Assembly: GCA_030433805.1 (NCBI GenBank) | Contig: JARUXA010000011.1 | Span: 62,001-126,000, forward strand | DNA length: 64,000 bases | Direction: 5' to 3' | Source: Sphingomonas sp. PsM26 | Lineage (GTDB): Bacteria; Pseudomonadota; Alphaproteobacteria; Sphingomonadales; Sphingomonadaceae | Shown: in pieces, positions 53,435-62,536 of the stretch | Layout of the letters: every line of letters begins with the position of its first letter | Position numbering within the stretch: position 1 is the stretch's first letter | Translations under genes and position numbers: made by a program | The notes under the pieces: model-generated | Told to the model about the DNA's origin: nothing | Database searches by the model: none | The model's input: only the letters and a program-made list of their open reading frames with translations

Positions 53435-54582
53435 AGCGATGCAAGCCCACGCTTGCCGCCGCGCGTCTCCAGCGCCGACAGCAGCGTTGCGAGGATGCGC
53501 GCGCCGCTCGCGCCGATCGGGTGGCCGAGCGCGCAGGCGCCGCCGTTCACGTTGATCCGGTCATGCGCGATGTCGAGGTCACGCATCGCGATCATCGCGA
53601 CGACCGCGAACGCTTCGTTGACTTCAAACAGGTCGACGTCGCTCGCGGACCAGTCTGCCTTTTCAAGCGTCTTGCGCATCGCGAACACCGGCGCGGTGGT
53701 GAACAGTGACGGCGCGTGCGCATGCGCGCCGTGCGCGACGATCCGCGCGAGCGGGGTGAGGCCGAGCTTCTCCGCCACCGACGCGCGCGTCATCACCAGT
53801 GCGGCCGCTCCGTCCGAAATCGACGAGGCGTTGGCGGCGGTGATCGTGCCTTCCTTCGAGAAAGCGGGCTTGAGCGTCGGGATCTTGGCGACGTCGCCCT
53901 TGGCGGGCTGCTCGTCGAGGCTGACCGTGGTCGGTCCCTTGCGTCCCGCGACGTCTGTGGGGACGATCTCGCGGTCGAACGCGCCCGATTGCTGCGCGCG
54001 TTGTGCGCGGTGGAGCGATTCGATCGCGTAATCGTCCATCTGTGCGCGGGTGAACTGATAGGCCGCCGCGCTGTCCTCGGCGAAATTGCCCATCAGCTTG
54101 CCGGGCTCATACGCATCCTCGAGCCCGTCGAGGAACATATGGTCTTTCAGCACATCATGCCCGATCCGCGCGCCGCCGCGGTGGCGCATCGAGAGGTAGG
54201 GCGCGTTGGTCATGCTCTCCATCCCGCCCGCGACGATCAGGTCGGCCGAGCCAGCCGCGAGCGCATCCGCCGCGAGGATCGCCGCCTGCATCCCCGATCC
54301 GCACATCTTGTTGATCGTGGTCGCCTCGACATGGTCAGGCAGCCCGGCCTTGAGCGCCGCCTGGCGCGCAGGCGCCTGGCCGAGCCCGGCGGGGAGGACG
54401 CAGCCCATGTAGATCCGCTCGATCGCCGATCCCGCGAGCCCCGCACGCTCGACCGCGCCACCGACCGCGGTCGCGCCGAGTTCGGTCGCGGTCGCGCCGG
54501 CCAGTGCGCCCTGGAACGACCCCATCGGGGTGCGCGCGTAGGAGACGATGACCACGGGGTCGGCGGTTGGACGGGTGGCCAT
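53383..54582 (-). CDS. Acetyl-CoA acetyltransferase (thiolase)
   Basis: 399 residues. VIVSYARTPMGSFQGAL near 10-26, INKMCGSGMQAAILAADAL with the acyl-binding Cys, GGMESMTNAPYL, VNEAFAVVAM, then VNGGACALGHPIGASGARIL with the catalytic Cys/His, and GLASLCIGGGEATAVAVE. It condenses or cleaves acetoacetyl-CoA/3-ketoacyl-CoA. AGAGG lies before the ATG at 54582. The esterase gene overlaps its end. Confidence 0.93.
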   Translation of the reverse strand: MATRPTADPVVIVSYARTPMGSFQGALAGATATELGATAVGGAVERAGLAGSAIERIYMGCVLPAGLGQAPARQAALKAGLPDHVEATTINKMCGSGMQAAILAADALAAGSADLIVAGGMESMTNAPYLSMRHRGGARIGHDVLKDHMFLDGLEDAYEPGKLMGNFAEDSAAAYQFTRAQMDDYAIESLHRAQRAQQSGAFDREIVPTDVAGRKGPTTVSLDEQPAKGDVAKIPTLKPAFSKEGTITAANASSISDGAAALVMTRASVAEKLGLTPLARIVAHGAHAHAPSLFTTAPVFAMRKTLEKADWSASDVDLFEVNEAFAVVAMIAMRDLDIAHDRINVNGGACALGHPIGASGARILATLLSALETRGGKRGLASLCIGGGEATAVAVELMA

Positions 54583-54642
54583 GTGGGGAAACCTCTGATG
54601 AAAGCGATCTGAACTGTGTTTTGCGGCGCGCCCAAACCCAAA

Positions 54643-54736
54643 CCCGTTCGCCCTGAGCGCCGTCGAAGGGCTCGTCGCCCGACAGACCGGGGTCTGGGAT
54701 GCGAACGGGGCTTCGACTTCGCTCAGCCCGAACGGG
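54643..54736. repeat. Intergenic inverted repeat (CCCGTTCGCCCTGAGC family)
   Basis: CCCGTTCGCCCTGAGC ... TCGAAGGGC on the left is mirrored by GCTTCGACTTCGCTCAGCCCGAACGGG on the right. This palindromic family recurs between genes of sphingomonads. Here it lies between the thiolase start and the prepilin peptidase. Confidence 0.75.
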
Positions 54737-54836
54737 TGGGGGATTGGATCCGAGCGCTGTCGATCTAGGGCCGACATTGCCGATTTACAAACTATAGCAC
54801 GGTCTTGAATGACCACCGGAAACCGAGGCGATACGC

Positions 54837-55589
54837 ATGGATGAGTGGATCTGGCCGGTCCTGCTGGGCGGGCTCGGCGCGATCTTCGGGAGCTTCATCG
54901 CGACGATCGTGGTGCGCTGGCCCGAGGGGCGATCGGTGCTGCACGGGCGATCGGCGTGCGACGGATGTGGGGTCGTGCTCGCCCCGCGCGATCTGATGCC
55001 GCTGGTGAGCGCGCTGGTGGCGCGGGGGCGGTGCCGCCGTTGCGGGGCGGCGATCGATCCGCGGCATTGGCAGATCGAGGCGATGGCGTTGCTGATCGGC
55101 GTCGCGGCTGGGCTGGCGGTGCCGGGGCCGGTCGGGATTGCGGGGGCGGTGTTCGGGTGGCTGCTGCTGACGCTCGGTGCGCTCGACGTGGTGGCGTTCT
55201 GGTTGCCCGACGTGCTGACGGTGACGCTGGCGGTGGGGGGACTGGTGACGGGGGCGCTCGGGGTGTCGCCGGCGCTGACCGACCGGCTGATCGGCGGGGG
55301 AGTCGGGTTCGTTGCCTTGTGGGCGGTGGGTGCAGGGTACAAGCTTCTGCGCGGGCGGGTCGGACTCGGCGGGGGTGATCCCAAGCTGCTGGGGGCGATC
55401 GGGTTGTGGCTGGGGTGGCGGATGCTGCCGACGGTGGTGCTGTTCGCTGCGCTCGTGGGGCTCGGGATTGCGGTGGTCGGGGCGCTGCGCGGACGGGCGA
55501 CGACGCTCACCGACCGGATGCCGTTCGGCGCGCTGCTCGCGATCGCGGCTTACCCGGCGTGGCTGATGCTGGTAGGGATGGCGGCATGA
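54837..55589 (+). CDS. Prepilin peptidase (A24 family, PilD/GspO type)
   Basis: 250 residues, polytopic. N-terminal FGSFIATIVVRWPEG, then the zinc-binding pairs CDGC (about 40-43) and CRRC (about 63-66), and the two catalytic-Asp motifs LDVVAFWLPDVLTV and GLGGGDPKLLGAIG (GxGD-like, here GGGD). GAGG lies 8 nt before the ATG. It cleaves and N-methylates type IV prepilins or type II secretion pseudopilins in the inner membrane. The next gene overlaps by 4 nt (ATGA). Confidence 0.92.
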   Translation: MDEWIWPVLLGGLGAIFGSFIATIVVRWPEGRSVLHGRSACDGCGVVLAPRDLMPLVSALVARGRCRRCGAAIDPRHWQIEAMALLIGVAAGLAVPGPVGIAGAVFGWLLLTLGALDVVAFWLPDVLTVTLAVGGLVTGALGVSPALTDRLIGGGVGFVALWAVGAGYKLLRGRVGLGGGDPKLLGAIGLWLGWRMLPTVVLFAALVGLGIAVVGALRGRATTLTDRMPFGALLAIAAYPAWLMLVGMAA

Positions 55590-56068
55590 ATGCGCTTCCG
55601 ATCCTTGCGGCCCTGGTGCTTGCCGCGACCCAGCAGGCCGCCCCGAAAGAGGCCCCACCGCCCGCGCCCGTCGTGCCATCGGTCGACGGCCTGCCGATCG
55701 GGTCGATCCCGCGGCAGGAGCTGCCGCGCAAGGGGTGCGCGGCGTATCTGTGGACCGCGAGCGGGACGCGTGCGCTGGTCGCGATGGCCACGGGGGGCGG
55801 GGGCACCGATCCCGCGCGGTTGCGGCTGTCGATCGCGGGGAAAATCACTGATCTGGACCGCACCGGGCAGCTGGGCGCGATAACCCTCGGCTTCCCCGAA
55901 ACCACGACCTATGCGGGTGGGGGCGCGACGATCAAGCTGACGCTGGGGATCGAGACGCGCAGCTCGATCACCGACGGCGGGGCGGTGCCGGAGGGCATCC
56001 TCCAGCTCGACCGGACGGGACAGGATAGCGTGGTCATCCCGGTGGCGGGGTTGATCGGCTGTACGTAA
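55586..56068 (+). CDS. Secreted hypothetical protein (160 aa)
   Basis: Starts at ATG 55586 within the prepilin peptidase stop (ATGA). N-terminal signal (LPILAALVLAATQQAAP), a proline-rich linker, and a beta-rich domain containing CAAYLWTASGTRALVAMA, LRLSIAGKITDLDRTGQ, TIKLTLGIETRSSITDGG and ending VIPVAGLIGCT; two Cys may pair. Coupling to the peptidase hints at a role in pilus or secretion assembly, but I do not recognise the family. Confidence 0.75.
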   Translation: MNALPILAALVLAATQQAAPKEAPPPAPVVPSVDGLPIGSIPRQELPRKGCAAYLWTASGTRALVAMATGGGGTDPARLRLSIAGKITDLDRTGQLGAITLGFPETTTYAGGGATIKLTLGIETRSSITDGGAVPEGILQLDRTGQDSVVIPVAGLIGCT

Positions 56069-56081
56069 AGGGAAGACGGGG

Positions 56082-57497
56082 ATGACACTCGACCAGACGC
56101 TCCAGGCACAACGGCTCGCGTTCAATAGCGAATTGCCCGTTTCGCTGACGGTCCGCAAAGACCGGCTCAAACGCGCCGCGGCGATGATCGCGGACAATGC
56201 CGATGATTTCTGCGACGCGCTGAGCGAGGATTTCGGGCACCGTAGCCGCGAGCAATCGATGCTGACCGACGTCGCGGCGTCGATCGCGCCGATCCGCCAC
56301 GCGCTTCGCGCGCTCGACGGCTGGGCGAAGCGCGACAAGCGCGCGGTGCAGTTTCCGCTCGGGCTGCTCGGCGCGCGGGCGTGGGTGGAATACCAGCCCA
56401 AGGGCGTGGTCGGCGTGATCGCGCCGTGGAATTTCCCGGTCAATCTGGTGATGGGGCCGATCGCGGGGATCTTCGCGGCGGGGAACCGCGCTATGGTCAA
56501 GACGAGTGAATTCACCCCGCGCACTGCCGCGCTGTTCGAGGCGGTGAGCGCGAAATACTTCGCGCACGACGAACTCGCGTTCTTCAGTGGCGGGCCGGAG
56601 GTGGGGAAGGCGTTTTCGGAACTGCCGTTCGATCATCTGATCTTCACCGGCGCTACGGGGATCGGGCGGCATATCCTCCATGCGGCGGCGGACAATCTGA
56701 CGCCGGTGACGCTCGAACTCGGCGGCAAGTCGCCGGTGATCATCGGCCAGAACGCCGACATCGCGCGCGCGACCGAGCGCGTGGCGATCGGCAAAATGCT
56801 CAACGCCGGGCAGATCTGCCTCGCGCCCGATTATATGCTGGTCCCGCAGGCGCAGGAGCAGGCGGTGGTCGACGGGCTGAAGGCGGCGGTGTCGGCGATG
56901 TATCCGACGCTGCTGGCGAACCCGGATTACACCGCGATCATCAACGACCGACATCACCAGCGGCTCGCCGACTGGGTCGACGATGCACGCGCCAAGGGCG
57001 CGACGGTCGAGGTGGTCAATCCGGGCGGGGAGGATTTCGCGGGGTCGAATGCGCGCAAGATGCCGCTGCATATTGTGCGGAATGCGACCGACGACATGAT
57101 CGTGATGCAGGAGGAAATCTTCGGTCCGATCCTACCGGTGCGCAGCTACACGGGCGGGATCGACAGCGCGATCGACGAAGTGAACCGGCGTGATCGGCCG
57201 CTCGGGCTTTATTATCTCGGGCCGGACGAAGGGGAGCGGCGGCGCGTGCTCGATCGGACGATTTCGGGCGGGGTGACGATCGACGACGTCGTGTTCCATG
57301 TCTCGATGGAGGATCTGCCGTTCGGCGGGGTCGGGCCTTCGGGCATGGGGTCGTACCACGGGCTCGACGGGTTCAAGACGTTCAGCCACGCCAAGGCGGT
57401 GTTCAAGCAGGCGAAGCTGGATGTGGCGAAGCTGGCGGGGTTGAAGCCACCGTATGGGAAAGCGACGATGACGAGTGTGCGGCGGCAGATGAAGTAG
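56082..57497 (+). CDS. calB: Coniferyl-aldehyde dehydrogenase
   Basis: 471 residues of the aldehyde dehydrogenase superfamily. GVVGVIAPWNFPVNL near 109-123, FTGATGIGRHIL, LELGGKSP with the general-base Glu, NAGQICLAPDYMLVP with the catalytic Cys, EEIFGPILPV and PFGGVGPSGMGSYHG. The N-terminal shape and the AGQICLAPDY motif match coniferyl-aldehyde dehydrogenases (oxidising coniferaldehyde to ferulate), though other aldehydes are possible. The last six codons (GGCGGCAGATGAAGTAG) reappear twice in the repeat array that follows. Confidence 0.88.
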   Translation: MTLDQTLQAQRLAFNSELPVSLTVRKDRLKRAAAMIADNADDFCDALSEDFGHRSREQSMLTDVAASIAPIRHALRALDGWAKRDKRAVQFPLGLLGARAWVEYQPKGVVGVIAPWNFPVNLVMGPIAGIFAAGNRAMVKTSEFTPRTAALFEAVSAKYFAHDELAFFSGGPEVGKAFSELPFDHLIFTGATGIGRHILHAAADNLTPVTLELGGKSPVIIGQNADIARATERVAIGKMLNAGQICLAPDYMLVPQAQEQAVVDGLKAAVSAMYPTLLANPDYTAIINDRHHQRLADWVDDARAKGATVEVVNPGGEDFAGSNARKMPLHIVRNATDDMIVMQEEIFGPILPVRSYTGGIDSAIDEVNRRDRPLGLYYLGPDEGERRRVLDRTISGGVTIDDVVFHVSMEDLPFGGVGPSGMGSYHGLDGFKTFSHAKAVFKQAKLDVAKLAGLKPPYGKATMTSVRRQMK

Positions 57498-57970
57498 GGC
57501 TTTCTACTGTCGCTTTTTCTTCTGCTCTTCCCCGGCGAAGGCCGGGGCCCAGTAGCGATTGCCGCGGTAACTGCGTCCAGTCGCCTGCAGTCTTCTGTTC
57601 CTCTCCTAGGCCCCGGCCTTCGCCGGGGAGGCGCAATCTGCTGTTGGGCGGCAGATGGAGTAGCGGGGCTGTTACGCTTCCTCCCCCCTTTTCGCTTCCC
57701 CGGCGGAGGCCGGGGCAAAGTAGCGATTGCGGAGGTAACTGCGTCCAGTCGCCCGCAATCTCCTGTTCCTCTCCTGGGCTGCGGCCCTCGCCGGGGAGGC
57801 GCAATCTGCTGTTGGGCGGCAGATGAAGTAGCGGGGCTGTTACGCTTCCTCCCCCCTTTTCGCTTCCCCGGCGAAGGCCGGGGCCCAGTAGCGATTGCGG
57901 AGGTAACTGCCTCCAGTCGCCTACAGTCTTCTGTTCCTCTCCTGGGCCCCGGCCTTCGCCGGGGAAGCGT
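57481..57970. repeat. Three tandem ~167-bp repeats that duplicate the 3' end of calB
   Basis: Units start at 57481, 57647 and 57815. Each begins with GGCGGCAGATGRAGTAG (the calB end and stop codon), and contains CCCCGGCGAAGGCCGGGG, a GTAGCGATTG-type spacer, CTGTTCCTCTCCTRGG and CCCCGGCCTTCGCCGGGG, so every unit can fold into a long hairpin. Unit 1 lacks part of the CGGGGCTGTTACGCTTCC segment. They fill the ~520-nt gap between calB and the DUF1989 gene. No other gene is seen here. Confidence 0.9.
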
Positions 57971-58015
57971 AGTAGGAGGATTGGGGAAGCGGTAAGGGGG
58001 AGCCGCTACGAGGGA

Positions 58016-58603
58016 TCAATCCACCCGGTAATGGATCGGCTTGAAACTTCCGCCATTGCTTGCCGGTGCCGAGCAGGCGGTGAGGCCAATGATCAGGTCC
58101 ATCTCCGCGCGCAGGACGATATGGTCGCCCGCCTTGCTGATCGGCGGAAGGACATCGAGCTTCCCCGTCGCGCCATCGACAGTCACGTTCATGAAACAGT
58201 TGAACGCGGTCGGGATCATGTCGGGCTTCACGCCATAAGGCTCGAGCGCTGCCGCGAGATTGCCGAAGCAGCCGCGATGCGGCGGCAGGTCGGGGTAGAA
58301 ATGGTGGAACGTGTCATACGAGCACGGCGTCAGCAGGAAATCATGCCGCCCGACCGTATCCTCGACGATCGTCAGCATCGGCCGCGAGCGGTTCGAATAC
58401 AGCAGATTGCCGGTCGTCAGGTAGATCGTCTCGGCATAATCAAGCGTCCGGCCCGACGAGATGACCTCGGCCAGATCCTCGGCACTGTACGCGAGCAGAT
58501 CCGCGACCTGCACCCCGCGCGGGTCGATCACGGTCAGTGTCTGTCCCGCCGCCAGCCGAAACGCATCCCCGCTCCGCTCGGGGATCTCGACGACGTCGCT
58601 CAT
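58016..58603 (-). CDS. DUF1989 / urea-carboxylase-associated family protein
   Basis: 195 residues from ATG at 58603, overlapping the upstream YqcI gene stop (ATGA). IDPRGVQVADLLAYSA, the TLDYAETIYLTTGNLLYSNRSRPML stretch, CSYDTFHHFYPDLPPHRGCFGNL, TAFNCFMNVTVDG and ADMDLIIGLTACSAPASNG-like end are typical of the DUF1989 (UAAP) family found beside urea/guanidine-using genes. Catalysis is unknown to me. Confidence 0.85.
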   Translation of the reverse strand: MSDVVEIPERSGDAFRLAAGQTLTVIDPRGVQVADLLAYSAEDLAEVISSGRTLDYAETIYLTTGNLLYSNRSRPMLTIVEDTVGRHDFLLTPCSYDTFHHFYPDLPPHRGCFGNLAAALEPYGVKPDMIPTAFNCFMNVTVDGATGKLDVLPPISKAGDHIVLRAEMDLIIGLTACSAPASNGGSFKPIHYRVD

Positions 58604-59307
58604 TCGGGCGCACCCGAATAGCGGAACGGGCAGGCCCATGCCTCGTCGACGACACGCCCGCTATATTGCCGCGCTTCGCTCATCTCGCCGTGGCGCGCGA
58701 GCATCGGGTTACGCGAGCCCGCAAGGACCTCGTCGCGAGTCAGGATCTTCTCGCGCATGCCCTCATATTTGCCCTGCGCGCGCAGCGTCTCGAACTGGTC
58801 ATGCAGGTTGAACACCATGGTCGGTCGCGCGAAGCGGCGCGCGGGACGGCTGGCGTTGGGGTGGAGGCCGACGATGAAGAATGCTTCGCCGCCGAAGCTC
58901 AGCGAGAAATGCGGACTGTCGGGATCGGTGCTGACGGTCGTGTCATAGCCTTGCCCGCGCCAGACGTCCTTGTCCGAAATCGACTGCACGCGTTGCCACA
59001 GTGCGGCCTCGAACTGCTGCTCGGTCAAATCGTCCGGGCCGTCGAAGATCACCGCGAAGCTGCGGAACAGCCCCGGATCCTTGCGATAGGCGGCGGCGAA
59101 ATGCATCAGGCCGTCGTGGATGCGCAAATCGTCCCAGGCGCTGTCGAGCCGGTCGCAGGCGAGGACGGACAATGTTCCCTTGGCAAGCGCGGCCTTGGCA
59201 CCGACGCAGGGAAAGTCGGCCTCCGCGACATGTGCGTCGAGCAGAGCTTGGAAGTCGTGCTGCGCACGGTGTTTCCAGGGGAACAGGGGGGTCTGGGGCG
59301 TAGGCAT
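58600..59307 (-). CDS. YqcI/YcgG family protein (GntA-like heme protein)
   Basis: 235 residues from ATG at 59307; an in-frame ATG at 59352 is the alternative. PLFPWKHRAQHDFQALL, FPCVGAKAALAKGTL, FIVGLHPNASRPARRF, PTMVFNLHDQFETLRAQGKYEGM and NPMLARHGEMSEARQYSGR are hallmarks of YqcI/YcgG proteins. One relative, GntA, is a heme-dependent N-hydroxylase for guanidino compounds. Coupled to the DUF1989 gene by ATGA, as is common for this pair. The hmgA gene ends 57 nt upstream on the same strand. Confidence 0.82.
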   Translation of the reverse strand: MPTPQTPLFPWKHRAQHDFQALLDAHVAEADFPCVGAKAALAKGTLSVLACDRLDSAWDDLRIHDGLMHFAAAYRKDPGLFRSFAVIFDGPDDLTEQQFEAALWQRVQSISDKDVWRGQGYDTTVSTDPDSPHFSLSFGGEAFFIVGLHPNASRPARRFARPTMVFNLHDQFETLRAQGKYEGMREKILTRDEVLAGSRNPMLARHGEMSEARQYSGRVVDEAWACPFRYSGAPE

Positions 59308-59363
59308 AGACAGACAAGACTCTTGCGTCGGATGCCAGTTCCGCGAATTCATGCTGATAAGAG

Positions 59364-60650
59364 TTAAGCCTTCGGAAGTTGCGCTTTGGGGAAACCAGAC
59401 CAGGCCGCATCGTAATCTTCGTCGAGCGCACTCGTTTCTGCAGCGAATCGGGTTGGCGTGAAGACCCAGCGGCTTTCGATCATGAACGCCATCGTGCCGT
59501 CGATCTTGCGCGGTGCGAGGGGCGCGTTGCTGGCAGCGTCCCACGTCGCGACATCGGGGCCGTGCCCGCTCATCTGATTGTGGAGCGACAGCGCGCCGGG
59601 GACGAAGCCGTCCGCCTTGGCGTCATATTCGCCTTTGAGGAGGCCCATGCACTCGCTCATCGTGTTGCGGTGGAACCACGGCGGGCGGAACGTGTCCTCC
59701 GCCACCATCCAGCGCGGCGGGAAGATCACGAAGTCGACATTGGCGGTGCCGGGCACGTCGCTGGGCGAGGTGAGGACGGTGAAGATCGACGGGTCGGGGT
59801 GATCGAAGCTGATGCTGCCGATCGTGTTGAACCGCGCGAGATCATATTTGCACGGCGCGTAATTGCCGTGCCACGCGACGACGTCGAGCGGCGAGCGGCC
59901 GAGGTTGGTGGTCCACAGGCTGCCGAGGAATTTCTGGACGAGTTCATAGTCGCCCTCGACGTCCTCATACCATGCAACCGGTGTCTCGAAGTCGCGCGGG
60001 TTGGCGAGCCCGTTCGCGCCGATCGGGCCGAGGTCGGGGAGGCGGAACGGCTGGCCGTGGTTTTCCGCGACATAGCCGCGCGCGCTGCCATCGGGGAGGG
60101 TGACGCGGAAGCGGATGCCGCGCGGGATGATCGCGACTTCGCCGGGGGTGAGGTCGATTTTTCCGAGCTCGGTGTAGAGCGTGAGGCGGCCTTGTTGCGG
60201 GAGGATCAGGAGTTCGCCGTCAGCCGAGACGAACGCGCGGTTCACCATGTCCCTGGTCGCGCGGTAGATGTGCATCGCGACGCCGGTCTGCGTCTTCGGG
60301 CCTTCGCCGGCGACGAGCATCGTGGTGAGGGAATCGAGCCAGTCGGCGTCTTGCGTCTCGAGCGGGCCCCAGCGGAGGCGGTTGGGGGCGAGCGGTTCGT
60401 CTGCGGTGCCGGGGGCGAAGAGGGGTGCGCCTGTGTAGCGCGTGAAGGCGGGGTGCGCGGCGGAGGGGCGCAAGCGGTAGAGCCAGGAGCGTTTGTTCTC
60501 GTGGCGCGGCGCGGTGAAGGCACTGCCGCTGAGTTGCTCGGCGTAGAGGCCGAAGGGGGGCTTCTGCGGGGAGTTGCGGCCGATCGGGAACGCGCCGGGG
60601 ACGGCTTCGGTGGCGAAGTGGTTGTTGAAGCCGGTCATGGTGTCGGTCAT
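59364..60650 (-). CDS. hmgA: Homogentisate 1,2-dioxygenase
   Basis: 428 residues from ATG at 60650, with GGAGAG upstream. N-terminal [16 protein letters not shown] is a family hallmark, followed by [14 protein letters not shown]. The cupin core has [38 protein letters not shown] (iron-binding His and Glu) and [10 protein letters not shown] (His). It opens the ring of homogentisate to maleylacetoacetate. Located between the YqcI gene and hppD, it acts right after hppD in tyrosine catabolism. Later steps (maiA, fahA) are not in the window. Confidence 0.97.
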   Translation of the reverse strand: MTDTMTGFNNHFATEAVPGAFPIGRNSPQKPPFGLYAEQLSGSAFTAPRHENKRSWLYRLRPSAAHPAFTRYTGAPLFAPGTADEPLAPNRLRWGPLETQDADWLDSLTTMLVAGEGPKTQTGVAMHIYRATRDMVNRAFVSADGELLILPQQGRLTLYTELGKIDLTPGEVAIIPRGIRFRVTLPDGSARGYVAENHGQPFRLPDLGPIGANGLANPRDFETPVAWYEDVEGDYELVQKFLGSLWTTNLGRSPLDVVAWHGNYAPCKYDLARFNTIGSISFDHPDPSIFTVLTSPSDVPGTANVDFVIFPPRWMVAEDTFRPPWFHRNTMSECMGLLKGEYDAKADGFVPGALSLHNQMSGHGPDVATWDAASNAPLAPRKIDGTMAFMIESRWVFTPTRFAAETSALDEDYDAAWSGFPKAQLPKA

Positions 60651-60687
60651 TTCGCTCTCCGGTCTTTGGGGGTGGCGCTCGTTACTG

Positions 60688-60779
60688 CCCCACCCCAACC
60701 CCTCCCCTGAAGGGGAGGGGCTTTTTAGGTTGTGCTCTTCTTCTAGCCCCTCCCCTTCAGGGGAGGGGTTGGGGTGGGG
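60688..60779. repeat. Perfect 35-bp inverted repeat between hppD and hmgA
   Basis: Left arm 60688-60722 and right arm 60745-60779 are perfect reverse complements, beginning CCCCACCCCAACCCCTCCCC; the loop is 22 nt. Each arm also contains its own short palindrome (CCCCTCCCC-TGAA-GGGGAGGGG), so alternative hairpins are possible. It can strongly affect transcription from hppD into hmgA. Confidence 0.9.
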
Positions 60780-60815
60780 GATGCCTCGCAGAGACCAGCC
60801 CCCACCACCAAAACC

Positions 60816-61880
60816 TCAAGCCTCAACCGCCCCCGGCACCACGCCCCGCCGGATCTGGTCCAGCTCGATGCTTTCGAACAACGCCTTGAAATTCCCCTCG
60901 CCGAAGCCGTCATTGCCCTTGCGCTGGATGATCTCGAAGAAGATCGGCCCGACCATATTCTCGGTGAAGATTTGCAGCAGCAGCCCGCCACCCGTCTCGG
61001 GTGCACCGTCGATCAGGATGTCGCGCTTGCGCATTTCCTCGACGTCGTGGTTGTGCCCGGGCAGGCGCTTGTCGATCAGGTCGAAATAGGTCTGCGGCGT
61101 CGTCTGGAACCGCACGCCGTTCGCACGCAGCGTATCGACCGTCTTGAAGATGTCGTCGGTCGCGAGTGCCAGATGCTGGATGCCTTCGCCCTTATAGTCC
61201 TTGATGAACTCCTCGATCTGCGAATGCTCGTCCTGGCTTTCGTTCAAGGGGATGCGGATCTTGTCGTCGGGCGCGGTCATCGCCTTGGAGAACAGGCCCG
61301 TCGCCTGACCCTCGATGTCGAAATAGCGGATCTGGCGGAAGTTGAAGATCCGCTCGTAATAATCCGCCCAATAGGCCATCCGACCGCGCTGGAGATTGTG
61401 CGTGAGGTGATCGAGCGTGTGGAGCCCGACGCTGTTGTCGTCCACGCCAGCGCCCTCGACCGGGGTGAAGTCGGTCTCGTAGATCCGCGACTTCTCATCG
61501 ACCAGATACAGGTTTGCACCGCCGATGCCCTCGATCGCAGGCAGGTCGAGCTCGTTGGGGCCGACCGCGCCCTTGACCGCTACCGCACCGCGCTCGACCG
61601 CCATTTTCAGCGCGCCTTCGCCGTCCGCGACGCGGAACGCCATCGCATTGGCCGAGGGGCCGTGCGTGTCGCGGAAGCCCGCGACCTGGCCGGCGTCATC
61701 CATGTTGAGCAGGAAGTTGATGTCGCCCTGTGCATAGCGGCGGACGTTCTTCGACTTGTGGTTGCCGACATGGGTAAAGCCCATATTGACGAACAGGTCG
61801 GCCATCGCCTCGGGGTTGGGCGAGGTGAATTCGACGAATTCGAACCCGTTCAGGCCCATCGGGTTTTCGGTGGCAGTCAT
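60816..61880 (-). CDS. hppD: 4-Hydroxyphenylpyruvate dioxygenase
   Basis: 354 residues. Two vicinal-oxygen-chelate domains: GFEFVEFTSPNPEAMADLF near 12-30, then the catalytic half with iron ligands in LHTLDHLTHNL (His), GIQHLALATDDI (His) and GPIFFEIIQRKGNDGFGEGNF (Glu), and LPGHNHDVEEMRKRDILIDG. It makes homogentisate. GGAG lies 8 nt before the ATG. The 80-nt divergent region to the MarR gene holds a candidate operator (61899-61912). Confidence 0.97.
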   Translation of the reverse strand: MTATENPMGLNGFEFVEFTSPNPEAMADLFVNMGFTHVGNHKSKNVRRYAQGDINFLLNMDDAGQVAGFRDTHGPSANAMAFRVADGEGALKMAVERGAVAVKGAVGPNELDLPAIEGIGGANLYLVDEKSRIYETDFTPVEGAGVDDNSVGLHTLDHLTHNLQRGRMAYWADYYERIFNFRQIRYFDIEGQATGLFSKAMTAPDDKIRIPLNESQDEHSQIEEFIKDYKGEGIQHLALATDDIFKTVDTLRANGVRFQTTPQTYFDLIDKRLPGHNHDVEEMRKRDILIDGAPETGGGLLLQIFTENMVGPIFFEIIQRKGNDGFGEGNFKALFESIELDQIRRGVVPGAVEA

Positions 61881-61898
61881 CGCATCGGCTCCGAGATG

Positions 61899-61912
61899 GT
61901 TTCAGATGTAAC
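61899..61912. promoter_or_regulatory. Candidate MarR-type operator
   Basis: GTTTCAGATGTAAC, an imperfect dyad of the form GTTnCAnnTGnAAC, lies 19 nt upstream of the hppD start codon in the divergent hppD-marR gap. Size and position suit binding by the MarR protein encoded next door. Predicted by eye only. Confidence 0.35.
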
Positions 61913-61960
61913 GATATAGCGGCCTTGCCAACCACGGTCCATCCCTTATCCCCGTGTTCC

Positions 61961-62413
61961 ATGACGACGCTCAAGCTCGACCAGTTCCTGCCGTATCGCC
62001 TGTCGATCGTGTCGAACCGCGTTTCGGCGGCGGTGGCGAGCACGTATCAGGCGTTGTTCGGGCTCAAGATCCCCGAATGGCGGCTGGTCGCGATCATCGC
62101 CGAGAGCGAGGGCGCGACGCAGCAGGCGCTGGGATTGGCGACGCGGATGGACAAGGTGACGGTCAGTCGTGCCGCCGCCACGCTGGTCGAGCGGGGGCTG
62201 GTCGAGCGCAAGCCCAATGCGAACGACCAGCGATCGCACCTGTTGACGCTGACCGATGCGGGATGGACGCTGTACGAAAGCGTCGCGCCCAAGGCGCTCG
62301 AACTGGAAGCGCGTGTTTTCGCCGGGTTCAGCGCGGCCGAGATCAAGAGCTTTCGCGCGATGCTCGACCGGCTGGAAAGCTCGGCAGCACCGTTCGATGC
62401 GGAGCGTGCCTAA
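61961..62413 (+). CDS. MarR family transcriptional regulator
   Basis: 150 residues from ATG at 61961. Winged helix: WRLVAIIAESEGATQQALGLATRMDKVTVSRAAATLVERGLVERKPNANDQRSHLLTLTDAG-type core (about 38-100; recognition helix DKVTVSRAAATLV, wing NANDQRSHLL). Divergent from hppD, so probably a repressor of the tyrosine/homogentisate genes, relieved by an aromatic intermediate. Effector is inferred. Confidence 0.9.
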   Translation: MTTLKLDQFLPYRLSIVSNRVSAAVASTYQALFGLKIPEWRLVAIIAESEGATQQALGLATRMDKVTVSRAAATLVERGLVERKPNANDQRSHLLTLTDAGWTLYESVAPKALELEARVFAGFSAAEIKSFRAMLDRLESSAAPFDAERA

Positions 62414-62536
62414 CGGTTCGTCGCAACTGTCGGCAGGATGTGTAATTGCGCGGAAACCATTTTCGTTTCGCGCGTTAGGGACGCTGAGCGAAGGACCACA
62501 AAACCGGACTTCGTGCGAAGTGGGGAAGTTTAAGTC

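Noticed and set aside
57498..58015. CRISPR array
   Set aside because: Units are ~167 bp and nearly identical throughout, with no short repeats separated by unique spacers.
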